Source: Teredinibacter sp. KSP-S5-2 (GTDB lineage: Bacteria > Pseudomonadota > Gammaproteobacteria > Pseudomonadales > Cellvibrionaceae). Taken from it: a DNA stretch of 64,000 nucleotides. Location of the stretch: contig NZ_CP120416.1 of NCBI RefSeq assembly GCF_032773895.1, forward strand, positions 62,001 to 126,000. Reading direction: 5' to 3'. Positions 56,040 through 63,679 of this stretch are shown here, one piece after another. The translations under genes were made by a program, and so were the position numbers. How positions within the stretch are numbered: position 1 is the stretch's first letter; every line of letters starts with the position of its first letter. The notes beneath the pieces were generated by a model, which was given only the letters and a program-made list of their open reading frames with translations, did not search any database and was not told where the DNA came from.

Positions 56040-57914
56040 TCAAGGTGTTAAGTTGACGATACCTTCCTTATATTCCTTTAGGCGCTTTTTAAATTCCTTC
56101 TTAATATCTTTTTGCTCATCATTCAGTTTGCTTATGGCTAGAGACTGCCACTTTACAGCATCCTCCATATTTCCGTTTATTGCGTGTGCTGCAGCAAGGG
56201 TGTCTAATAAATAAGCATGTTCGTATTTGCTGAGTTCTGCTGCCTTTATTGCGCCTTGTAAACCTTTTTGGGGGGCAAAGATGTTTTCCTGTTTGGATGT
56301 GATTTGCAGCCAGGCTAGGTCATTTATAAGAATGGCATTCTCCGGCTCTGTATCAACAGCTTTTAACATGTATGCGTATTGTTCCTTTGGGTAATTAAGC
56401 TTCTTGTATTCCAGAGCAATATCTGAAAAAAAATCTCCTTTAGTTTTTCCTATCGGATTTCCGTCCTCGTTCAGTTTGGTTTTCTGCGAAAATGCATAGT
56501 GTTGATATGCTTTGTTGGTGTCGCCTTTAAGTTGATACATGCGGGCTAGTCTAAATTGATAATGGGGTATGTCGACAAAATATAGAGCTTCGTTGAGGCT
56601 AAGTATTCCTTCTTCGGGATTGATACTTGAGTCCTGTTCAAACCAATCAGAGTATAAACGGCCAAGATGAAAATATACCTGTAGGGCAAGGTTGTCCAAC
56701 TTTATTGCTTGTCGATAATAATCTCTTGCTTGCGAGAAAAACTTACCTTTCTCTTTTGGGTTTTTAGTTTTATTCGCTAGCGCGTGTAATTTGATGCCCT
56801 TAGTTTCCAGATAGTCAAAAGAATCTTTATTTTTTACTTTTTTTATTATCATATCTGCGTCATCGTTTCTTCCTTGTATTGTGTAGAGTTTTGCTAACTG
56901 AATGAGTGCGGCTTCGTCTTTGGCGTTCTCTTTGATTGCCATCATCAGAATTCGTTCAGCACCTTCGTAGTGTTCTTCTCCATGCTGAATAAGTAAGTCT
57001 GCAAATGCTAATTGTGTTTGGTATGGTGTAAGCTTTGTTGTTAAGTATTTTTTATGCTCAAAAGATTTTTCTAGTTTAATATCTTTGTAGCTAAATTTGT
57101 TCTTCCTCACAAATTCGAATAAGTTGTCGTCCATTTTTCGGAACGATATTTTGTAATTATTATTCCATGCTTTGTCGACATCAAAACCTTTTTCTAGGTC
57201 GTTCAAAAATCCATCTAATTGTTTTTTTCGTTTCTCGTTCAGGTTGCTATAATAAATGAATATATACGCTACATTATAGTATTCCCATGCTCTTTCGTTT
57301 CTAAAATTACTATTATCTTTCAGCATTCTTTCAAGATACCGCTTTCTCACGTCAGTTTGAGTGTAATAGTAGCTATTGAAATTGTTTGCAGCAGCTCGAC
57401 CAAAAATCATCCGGTTATCGGTGGATTCGAATGTGGAAAAATATTCGGCAACACCTTCCTCGTACCACATCGGGTAAAACACTCTATCTTTGTGATACTC
57501 AAACATGTGGTGGGTATACTCATGAAACAATGTTTGATTTCCCACAGACGTGTCCGTTCCCTTCTTGTACAAATCAAGATCGGCAACACCATAAGAACCT
57601 TTTGATCCGTTAAAGTAATATCCCGCAAGTTCCGTTTGGGTTAACTGTTTAAAATCATATCTCTTCTTAAATAGGAAAAGTTTTACTGGTAGAGAGTAAT
57701 CTGGATGTCTTATCTTGGTGAAGGCAGGAATATAGTAGCGAAAACGTTCTAGTTTTTGTGCAATCTCCAATGCAGTTTTTTCATTATAGTCGGTAATAAT
57801 GTGGAAGTTAGCTGATTGAACTTCAACCCACTCTTCGTCTAAAAAAGAAAAGCGATTGTCCGCGTAACTGTTTAAGCTGAGAAGAAAAAATGTATATATA
57901 AGTAACTGCTTCAT
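56040..57914 (-). CDS. Secreted zinc metallopeptidase with TPR-like repeats
   Basis: 624 residues from the ATG at 57914, with signal peptide MKQLLIYTFFLLSLNSYA. A gluzincin-type peptidase domain (about 25-260) carries zinc motif LFHEYTHHMF (H131, E132, H135) and the third-ligand motif YEEGVAEYFS, resembling the DUF1570/M1-like group. The C-terminal half (about 310-600) consists of TPR-like helical repeats (for example ALIQLAKLYTIQGRNDDAD and LDTLAAAHAINGNMEDAVKWQ). Base composition is more AT-rich than the housekeeping genes around it. A predicted promoter overlapped by a Fur-box-like sequence lies upstream, suggesting expression under iron starvation. Substrate unknown. Confidence 0.85.
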   Translation of the reverse strand: MKQLLIYTFFLLSLNSYADNRFSFLDEEWVEVQSANFHIITDYNEKTALEIAQKLERFRYYIPAFTKIRHPDYSLPVKLFLFKKRYDFKQLTQTELAGYYFNGSKGSYGVADLDLYKKGTDTSVGNQTLFHEYTHHMFEYHKDRVFYPMWYEEGVAEYFSTFESTDNRMIFGRAAANNFNSYYYTQTDVRKRYLERMLKDNSNFRNERAWEYYNVAYIFIYYSNLNEKRKKQLDGFLNDLEKGFDVDKAWNNNYKISFRKMDDNLFEFVRKNKFSYKDIKLEKSFEHKKYLTTKLTPYQTQLAFADLLIQHGEEHYEGAERILMMAIKENAKDEAALIQLAKLYTIQGRNDDADMIIKKVKNKDSFDYLETKGIKLHALANKTKNPKEKGKFFSQARDYYRQAIKLDNLALQVYFHLGRLYSDWFEQDSSINPEEGILSLNEALYFVDIPHYQFRLARMYQLKGDTNKAYQHYAFSQKTKLNEDGNPIGKTKGDFFSDIALEYKKLNYPKEQYAYMLKAVDTEPENAILINDLAWLQITSKQENIFAPQKGLQGAIKAAELSKYEHAYLLDTLAAAHAINGNMEDAVKWQSLAISKLNDEQKDIKKEFKKRLKEYKEGIVNLTP

Positions 57915-57938
57915 AGTTCCGTCTTTTTTGTATTGTAA

Positions 57939-57967
57939 ATGATAATGATAACCTATTTTATGATCAA
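57939..57967 (-). promoter_or_regulatory. Promoter overlapped by a Fur-box-like sequence, metallopeptidase gene
   Basis: On the - strand TTGATC (complement of 57962-57967) and TATCAT (complement of 57939-57944) are 17 bases apart. The Fur-like sequence starting GATAATGATAA (57941-57959 on +) agrees with 14 of 19 consensus positions and covers the spacer-proximal -10 region. Iron-loaded Fur bound here would block the promoter. Confidence 0.65.
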
Positions 57968-58038
57968 ACAATAATCGATAAACAGGATTGGTTTGTGGGG
58001 CTCTTATTGGAAAGTGGCAGCATAGCTATTAGGTGAGT

Positions 58039-58057
58039 GATAATAATTATCATTGCC
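58039..58057. promoter_or_regulatory. Second Fur-box-like sequence
   Basis: GATAATAATTATCATTGCC agrees with 15 of 19 positions of GATAATGATAATCATTATC and is itself nearly palindromic. It lies about 125 bases upstream of the metallopeptidase start. It may be an auxiliary operator or serve an unrecognised transcript reading to the right. Confidence 0.65.
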
Positions 58058-58640
58058 GAGTTTGGTGTGCCGGGAAAAATATCTCAGTTGATGATTTTTT
58101 CTTTAAATTTAGGGGGCGTAGGATATGATCGTATTTTACATGACGTAACTGTGCGGGTTTTGTCCTATTTGCAGTGTCTTTTGGAGGAGCCTATTTGTTT
58201 CGTCCTATGCATGTTTTTATTTTAAAAATAGTATCTCGCCACGATTTATGGAGTGTAAATAGTCATTATGTTGGCTTTTTAATAGCTTAGGAAAAGTAAA
58301 AGATAATCGTTATTATTTTTAGATAGTGATCTTAGAATTAGTATTTGTGTGGCGTACAATATGCTGATAACATCGAGCAAACATGGAGGCGAAATTGTAA
58401 TCTCTTCCAGCTTTTCTTATTTTATCAATATTCTCTGTGCTCTTTTAAAGAGTGCATCTTAGCTTTTTATTAGTTTAAAAACTTATACATGTCAGTTACG
58501 CGGATAACGTCCAATTAAAAAGGCGCTGGAGGAGGTATGGGCTTATACTATTCTAGCGTTATGTGATTTTGGGGGAAATGGTTTTGGTTTAAGTATACGG
58601 AATTGCACAGGTGTTTTTAGTGCTTTAGTGAGAATGACTG
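58058..58640. other. AT-rich stretch without clear genes
   Basis: No credible coding region on either strand; the short frames here have no ribosome sites or recognisable products. A third, weaker Fur-like sequence begins with GATAATCGTTATTA at 58302, agreeing with 13 of 19 positions. About 120 bases after it a small palindrome CTCTTTTAAAGAG is followed by a T-rich CTTTTTATT. This could be an iron-controlled RNA or a decayed gene region. Confidence 0.4.
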
Positions 58641-59190
58641 GGTGAAAGTTAGCAAGCCGCGATTTTTATGCGGATGGTAAGCTAGGAAAAGAGCATTTTA
58701 GTAAATAGAAAAAAGGAATTTTAGAAGACTGTAGAGATAACTCCTTAAACAGCAATACGAAAATAACATTGAGGCTATAAACTGGTTCAAGGAAAACATT
58801 TTTCCTGTAGCTAATCAAGGTGATGCCCCTAGAATGGATTTTGAAGTGAGTGCTGATCTTGCTCCATCTCTTAGTGCAGATGGCCGGTTTAAATTTTCCC
58901 GTGTTGCAACCTTTTTCAAAAATCATGCTACTCCCGCGAGGCATGTGCATACTCATCAGACCGCTAGTGCATTTAGTTCTCCCGATCGATATTTGCACCA
59001 AACCATAAATAGAGGAAATGAATATTTAGTAAGTGATAATGGAATCTATAAGTTTCGTGGTGTTGACTATAACGAAGCCGTTTCTCAGTGGGTTGACGGT
59101 GGTAAGCTTGGTGTTGAGCCGAATAATAGGGGTTATTATCAAGTGTATGATGATAGTAGTAAGTCCTGGATGCTGTTCAATGATTTTTAA
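58641..59190 (+). pseudogene. Broken polymorphic-toxin-like C-terminal fragment
   Basis: An open frame runs from 58741 to the stop at 59190, but its first ATG is at 58834, without a ribosome site, and coding-like sequence (QQYENNIEAINWFKENI) continues upstream of that ATG. A further coding-like piece (RDFYADGKLGKEHFSK, 58658-58705) lies in another frame and ends at a stop. The C-terminal part has HVHTHQTASAFSSPD followed by NEYLVSDNGIYKFRG, resembling the HxH-x(n)-S-x2-D motif of JAB-like/DUF4329 domains found at the ends of Rhs and similar toxins. It is best read as a truncated, frameshifted remnant. The ATG-start version would be 118 residues. Domain call by eye. Confidence 0.5.
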
Positions 59191-59204
59191 GATGAGTTGC
59201 AGGT

Positions 59205-59681
59205 ATGATATTTTCTAAATATATTTTTGTTATAGCTACCTTTATATTTGTCTCGTCAGGATGTTTCGGTTTTGAGGAGTACGAGCCGAGATATGATCAG
59301 ATAGAAAGGTTCTTTTATCTTAATGATAGTGATTTGTATGGGGTTCTAGTTAAGTTAGGGAAAAATAAAAGAATTGGGGAGATTCGAGTCAGTAATAAAG
59401 AAAGGCTGTTTGTTTTAAAGGATAAATTATTTGAGGGTTACTCTGCTCCCGATTTGAATGCGGTTAGTATACTTGTAGGGCCTGATTTTGATGATGTTAT
59501 TGAGGAAAAAACTTCGTATTCAGAATCTTTTTTTGTTATTTGCGTACCTTATGGTGAGTTTTATAAAAAGAACGAAAAGTGGCGTAGAGATGTTGTTGAA
59601 ATTAAGTTTGATATTAAATTAAGCACTCTTGATTTGGTGGAGCGAAATGTTTGTCGTACAGCATTACTTCCAGTTCCGTAG
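59205..59681 (+). CDS. Small lipoprotein, possible immunity protein
   Basis: 158 residues, not recognised. The signal peptide ends in a lipobox VSSGC, so it is probably a lipoprotein. The mature part is rich in charged and aromatic residues and of low GC coding. It follows the toxin-like fragment by 14 bases in the same direction, the usual place of an immunity gene. A periplasmic, membrane-tethered location would suit neutralising a toxin that arrives from outside. This role is inferred from position only. Confidence 0.65.
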   Translation: MIFSKYIFVIATFIFVSSGCFGFEEYEPRYDQIERFFYLNDSDLYGVLVKLGKNKRIGEIRVSNKERLFVLKDKLFEGYSAPDLNAVSILVGPDFDDVIEEKTSYSESFFVICVPYGEFYKKNEKWRRDVVEIKFDIKLSTLDLVERNVCRTALLPVP

Positions 59682-60197
59682 TGTGGATTAGCTAACCGTT
59701 GCTTGCCGTCTCTCTGCTGGTTGGGTCTGCACTATGATGGGATAGCTTGTACTTTTAAAGTTGTCCGTTTTACCTTGTTGAAGGGGATAAACCAGTGTAT
59801 GAATGTTGAGCATGCTAGTTGAAGTGGGTAGACGTTGAGCCACTTTATGTGTATAGCGTTATTGATGATAGCGGCTAATTAAACCACGGAAGATGCCTTT
59901 CCTTGTGATCCTGTCTGTTGGGTGCTAGTAACGGTGTTTAGTCTATAAAAATACTCAGTTTTTCTAATTAAGTTTTTCCTGCTCTTGTGGTGGCCACATA
60001 TTCGTGTGGCCATTTTTCTATATATGTCTGGTGTTAGATTTCGCGCCAATAACTCCTGCTTACTCGTTTCTACTTCTTAAGTTGTAGTAGTATTGATACT
60101 CTGAAGTCTTGATGTATCGTTAGTGCTGTCGGGCTGCAATTCCCTAATTAGATTTACCTTTCACTCCATTTGTCCTCAAAATATAAGGAAGTTGTTT
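59682..60197. other. Intergenic stretch before secreted lectin-like gene
   Basis: About 516 bases with no credible gene. The only clear element is the intrinsic terminator at 59991-60017, listed separately. It may be the remains of further toxin/immunity cassettes, but no coding similarity was recognised. Confidence 0.5.
59991..60017 (+). terminator. Rho-independent terminator
   Basis: TGGCCACA (59991-59998) and TGTGGCCA (60005-60012) around TATTCG, followed by TTTTT. It is oriented for the + strand and lies 310 bases after the lipoprotein gene, farther than usual, so an intervening gene may have been lost. Confidence 0.85.
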
Positions 60198-60986
60198 ATG
60201 AAAAAAAGTATTTTTTGTTTTCTGGTTACCCTGTTTGGCGGCTTACCGTGTTTTGCCGGTGGCTTAACTCAAGCCGCAGGTATTCGCTTTCATGTGCCGG
60301 ATGGTCAGATCCGAAATAATGCAGGAGATATTGTTCCTGTCTCCGTTTATTGTATGCAATACGATTCCCGGGCGAATGTGACTTTGCCGGCTTTTATGTC
60401 GGGGTTGTTTGGTTTTAGTAATCCAGACCCGGTGCCTAAGGTTAAAGTTGGTACCTGCAATACACTTGTCGAGGCACAATACTTTTCTTTTGAATCTGGT
60501 AATTTAAAATCTTCAGATGGGTTGTGTTTAACCCGGTTGGGCACATGGCAGGATCAAATTGATGTGCTATCGACATCTAATAGCTGTACTTCGAGCGGTT
60601 TGCCTACAAACTACACGGTTTCGGACACCGTGGAAGATATGATAAATACCGAGGTGGCTTTCCGATATTGTGTGGCAGGTGATACGGAGCAGCAGTGGGA
60701 ATTAGAGTTACAGGGGGCGGCATTGAAATTGAAAGTTCCCAGTGAGGATCTTTGCCTAGGTTTGGAAGGGGATTTTATTCTCGGGCAGTCGTCCTATAAT
60801 GAACCTGGTGTATCCTTCCGGTGTGGCAATACGGTGTTGAATGGTATTCTTCTTGACAGAAATATTAAGAATTTTAAAGCGGGGTTGGGCGCGTGTTCCC
60901 ATGACAAGGCCAACCTGTTGAATACCACCAATCAAGACCTTGTTATTAAAGAAGAAAAAATCCTCCCGATAATCATTCCAATGTAG
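60198..60986 (+). CDS. Secreted beta-trefoil (ricin-B-like) protein
   Basis: 262 residues from the ATG at 60198, supported by AAGGAAG upstream; a longer frame to 60123 adds residues before the signal peptide and is rejected. The signal peptide ends near PCFA-GG. The mature part contains Cys-rich segments with the look of a ricin-type lectin: KSSDGLCLTRLGTWQD, EQQWELELQGAALKLK (a QxW element) and SEDLCLGLEGDF. At least eight cysteines suggest disulfides in the periplasm or outside the cell. Ligand unknown. It lies alone after a terminator. Confidence 0.65.
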   Translation: MKKSIFCFLVTLFGGLPCFAGGLTQAAGIRFHVPDGQIRNNAGDIVPVSVYCMQYDSRANVTLPAFMSGLFGFSNPDPVPKVKVGTCNTLVEAQYFSFESGNLKSSDGLCLTRLGTWQDQIDVLSTSNSCTSSGLPTNYTVSDTVEDMINTEVAFRYCVAGDTEQQWELELQGAALKLKVPSEDLCLGLEGDFILGQSSYNEPGVSFRCGNTVLNGILLDRNIKNFKAGLGACSHDKANLLNTTNQDLVIKEEKILPIIIPM

Positions 60987-61028
60987 TTTTGTGTGGCAGG
61001 TTTTTTGTGAAAGGCCGCATCTGCGGTC

Positions 61029-61640
61029 TTATTTCCAATACCTCTGCCAAGCAACAATCACTTTGTTGGGGTATTTGTGTTTGCCGTAGCTGCCGTTATA
61101 GCGTGCTAATGCTTCCCGCCAATCACCTTTGGCTACTTCCAAATAATATTTCAGTATGGTGCAGCCATATTTTAAATTGGTGGGAATATCCATAAGGTTA
61201 TCGTTATCCCGGCCAATTTCTTTTTTCCAAAAAGGCATTATCTGCATCATGCCCTGTGCGCCAACCTGTGATATGGCGAATTGATCAAACGCGCTTTCTA
61301 CATGAATAACGGCAAGCACATATTCCGGGGGGAGTTGTGCGCGGGTGGAGGCTTTGTGGATTTCTTTCAGTATATGTAAGCGCTCTTCCGGGTCTTTGAT
61401 AAAACGTTGTAATACACCGGATTTTTGCACCAACCACACCTCGGCATCAAACCGGTCTTCAAAACTGTCGGCCTGGCTTATTGTGGCTTTAAGTGTTTCT
61501 CTTAGTGCGGGATCTACTTCCGGTTTGGCTGCGGTTGTTTGGCTGAAGACGAAGCCCAGAATGCAACAGAGAACTATCCCTGCCCAGTGTATTCCGGTTG
61601 AGTAAAAATTATGATTTGGGTGTGTTGTTTGCTTCGTCAT
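61029..61640 (-). CDS. Lytic transglycosylase (SLT domain)
   Basis: 203 residues from the ATG at 61640, with a signal peptide or anchor (GIVLCCILGFVFSQTTAA). The Slt fold begins LPPEYVLAVIHVESAFDQFAIS, with the catalytic Glu in HVESAF. It continues GAQGMMQIMPFWKKEIG and ALARYNGSYGKHKYPNKV, as in MltC/Slt70-like enzymes. It cleaves peptidoglycan glycan chains to 1,6-anhydro ends, the substrates that the AmpG/AmpD pathway recycles. The start overlaps the end of the XRE gene by 32 bases, so the two are coupled. Confidence 0.88.
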   Translation of the reverse strand: MTKQTTHPNHNFYSTGIHWAGIVLCCILGFVFSQTTAAKPEVDPALRETLKATISQADSFEDRFDAEVWLVQKSGVLQRFIKDPEERLHILKEIHKASTRAQLPPEYVLAVIHVESAFDQFAISQVGAQGMMQIMPFWKKEIGRDNDNLMDIPTNLKYGCTILKYYLEVAKGDWREALARYNGSYGKHKYPNKVIVAWQRYWK

Positions 61641-62313
61641 CAAGTTGTTTGGCCAGCATAATCTCAAGCCTGCGTTTATGCAGACGGTTATAGAGCTCAT
61701 TGAACAGGACGGAGTAAATCATAGGTTTTACGATAATTGCAATAAAACTTGGTGTGTCGGCGGCAACGTCCGGGGCATGAATAAATAATGTGATCGCTGC
61801 TATGCCACTCATCAAGGCTCCAACAATATAGGTGTTGGCAATGAATGCTTTACTGTGTTGTATGTATTGATTTAGCTGGGGAGCGTAGGAGGGTGTTTTA
61901 ACCAACCAGGAGGAACTGTCCACGAACTTTATTGTAGGAGAAATACCGTGGGTCATGCAGGATATGACGATAGGAATGAAGGTGACGCTAAGGCAGCTAA
62001 TTACTTCCCATTGTCGATTCTCCATGGTCACGATTGCCGTCGGGCCTATCGCTAAACCTAACAGTAGCAGGCCAAATATCCCTCCCCAATTTATGCTGTA
62101 GGTAATTTCGGTTGGCTTGGATATGGGGGCCAGTTCTGTTGGGGATATATCAAAAGTTGATGCTAGTGCAAGTTGCGATTCGAGGGAACAGGTTCCGTCT
62201 CGCTCTATACGTTGGATAGTGCGCTCGCTTATTCCGCTTATCGTCGCTAGTTTTTCCTGCGACCAACCTCTTTCTTTACGAAGTTGTAATAGCTTTTCTC
62301 TGCATATGGTCAT
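61609..62313 (-). CDS. Membrane-anchored XRE-family transcriptional regulator
   Basis: 234 residues. An N-terminal helix-turn-helix of the Xre/HipB type (about 5-60; LLQLRKERGWSQEKLATISG and SERTIQRIERDG) is followed by four hydrophobic segments (about 73-90, 100-118, 155-175 and 185-205). One-component regulators of this form sit in the inner membrane and bind DNA from there. It overlaps the transglycosylase gene. Whether it controls that gene or senses cell-wall state is a guess. Confidence 0.85.
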   Translation of the reverse strand: MTICREKLLQLRKERGWSQEKLATISGISERTIQRIERDGTCSLESQLALASTFDISPTELAPISKPTEITYSINWGGIFGLLLLGLAIGPTAIVTMENRQWEVISCLSVTFIPIVISCMTHGISPTIKFVDSSSWLVKTPSYAPQLNQYIQHSKAFIANTYIVGALMSGIAAITLFIHAPDVAADTPSFIAIIVKPMIYSVLFNELYNRLHKRRLEIMLAKQLDDEANNTPKS

Positions 62314-62380
62314 GGTGTTAGTCCGTGCTTGGTTTTTGCAGGTATATTACGGCAAGGCTAACCATTATTATCACGACACT

Positions 62381-62410
62381 CATCCGCCAATGACACGCCA
62401 TTGGCGGATG
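62381..62410. repeat. 12-bp perfect inverted repeat
   Basis: CATCCGCCAATG (62381-62392) / CATTGGCGGATG (62399-62410) with a 6-base loop, 8 bases after the SIMPL gene stop. No T-run follows on either strand, so it is an unusual terminator, an operator for the XRE regulator, or an RNA stability hairpin. Confidence 0.7.
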
Positions 62411-62417
62411 AAATCAA

Positions 62418-63155
62418 CTATTTAAGTAAATACACCACATAGACTTTGGCCGTGGCCACCATTCTACCGGGTTCAAATGGTTCGGTGCCGCCGACTCGCA
62501 TAAGACTGGACATTTCTGCTTTGAGTTCGGAAGACGACTGGCCGGCGATGCTTCTTGCCGGTGTTAATTGGTAAACCTCTTCCCGTCTATCCATGAATTC
62601 AGATATTGAGTACACATCTGCCAAACGTTTACCCTGTGAACGTGCAATCATACGTGCACGTTGTTTGGCATCTTCCTGGGCTGCTTCAAGTGCTTTGTCG
62701 GTGCTTTCTTTTTCCTTTGATACAGATAGTTGTGTCGATACGGTTTTAGAAATCTGGGCGTCCACTAAGGCTTTCATTACTTCGCCGTAGCGGCTTAAGT
62801 CTTGCAATTTAATATCAACTCTGCGCGATACGCTGGTGCCGTTAGGTATTTGTTCGCCATTACGATAGGTGAAGGAGGGATAAATTCGCAACGCAGTTGT
62901 GGAAATGTTTGCAGTGGGAATGGCTAATTCCTTACAGGTTTGAATAAGCTTTATTGAGCGCAGGTCCACATCTTTTTTTGCGGCTTCCAGTTCGGGCAAG
63001 GTTTTCTCCAGTTCGACAGAAAAGGTAATGGTGTCTGGTTCTACTTCAACTTGTGCACTGCCTTCCACATAAATATGGGGTTGTTGTGGCAGCGGGCTGG
63101 CAATAGCCGTTGCGGCAAGGAGGTTAATCAGGCAAAGCAGGATACTATTCTTCAT
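62418..63155 (-). CDS. SIMPL domain-containing periplasmic protein (YggE-like)
   Basis: 245 residues with a signal peptide (LCLINLLAATAIA). The SIMPL/DUF541 domain has IYVEGSAQVEVEPDTITFSVEL at its start, VSRRVDIKLQDLSRYGEVMKAL in the middle and MVATAKVYVVYLL at the end. E. coli YggE lowers oxidative stress by an unknown mechanism. No operon partner is obvious; it lies between the XRE regulator and a GNAT gene, all on the - strand. Confidence 0.9.
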   Translation of the reverse strand: MKNSILLCLINLLAATAIASPLPQQPHIYVEGSAQVEVEPDTITFSVELEKTLPELEAAKKDVDLRSIKLIQTCKELAIPTANISTTALRIYPSFTYRNGEQIPNGTSVSRRVDIKLQDLSRYGEVMKALVDAQISKTVSTQLSVSKEKESTDKALEAAQEDAKQRARMIARSQGKRLADVYSISEFMDRREEVYQLTPARSIAGQSSSELKAEMSSLMRVGGTEPFEPGRMVATAKVYVVYLLK

Positions 63156-63199
63156 TGTGTTTTATTCCTTAAGTCAGCTTATTCTTGGGCTCGATACAT

Positions 63200-63655
63200 T
63201 TATAACCATAACTCGAATGCCTGGTCGCAGCGAGAAGATAAATGTTCAGGTTTGTATTTCTGAAAGCCAAATTTTTTGTATAAACCAATCGCTTCCACAA
63301 GTGGGGCGGCGGTTTCTAATATGACGTGTGAAAAACCAAGTTCCTTGGCTTTTTTTAAGGAATAGTGCATGAGCTGTTTTCCCAGGCCTTTACCACGTTG
63401 GTTGGCTAGGGAATACATTTTTCTTAGTTCACAGGTTGTGTGGGTGATTTTATATAAGCCAAAGCTGGCAATAATCTGACCGTTCTCTTCCGCAACACCA
63501 AAATAACCACCACGGGAAAAATAGTGTTGTTCAATATCGTCCAGATCTTTATCGGTACTTTGTGGAGAAGGTTGGAGGCCATATTCATTCAGCACACCGA
63601 AAACAAGTTGTTTAATCAAGGGGGAATCCTTGTTGCTTGCTTCTCGGATGAGCAT
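63200..63655 (-). CDS. GNAT family N-acetyltransferase
   Basis: 151 residues with the GNAT fold. Acetyl-CoA pyrophosphate loop NQRGKGLGKQLMHYSL (motif A) is preceded by the strand TTCELRKMYSL and followed by HVILETAAPLVEAIGLYKKFGFQK (motif B). The substrate is not predictable from sequence. It starts 25 bases after the proS stop and might share its transcript. Confidence 0.9.
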   Translation of the reverse strand: MLIREASNKDSPLIKQLVFGVLNEYGLQPSPQSTDKDLDDIEQHYFSRGGYFGVAEENGQIIASFGLYKITHTTCELRKMYSLANQRGKGLGKQLMHYSLKKAKELGFSHVILETAAPLVEAIGLYKKFGFQKYKPEHLSSRCDQAFELWL

Positions 63656-63679
63656 CTTATGGCCTCCCGTTTCTTTACA

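Noticed and set aside
58037-58225. 62-codon open frame in the region upstream of the metallopeptidase
   Set aside because: It begins inside a Fur-like site, has no ribosome binding site and no protein-like pattern.
58490-58565. Integron attC-like pair (GGATAACG ... AGCGTTATG) in the AT-rich accessory stretch
   Set aside because: The two ends are complementary over only about 6 bases, the right end does not fit GTTRRRY, and no inner L'/L'' pairing or integrase gene is present.
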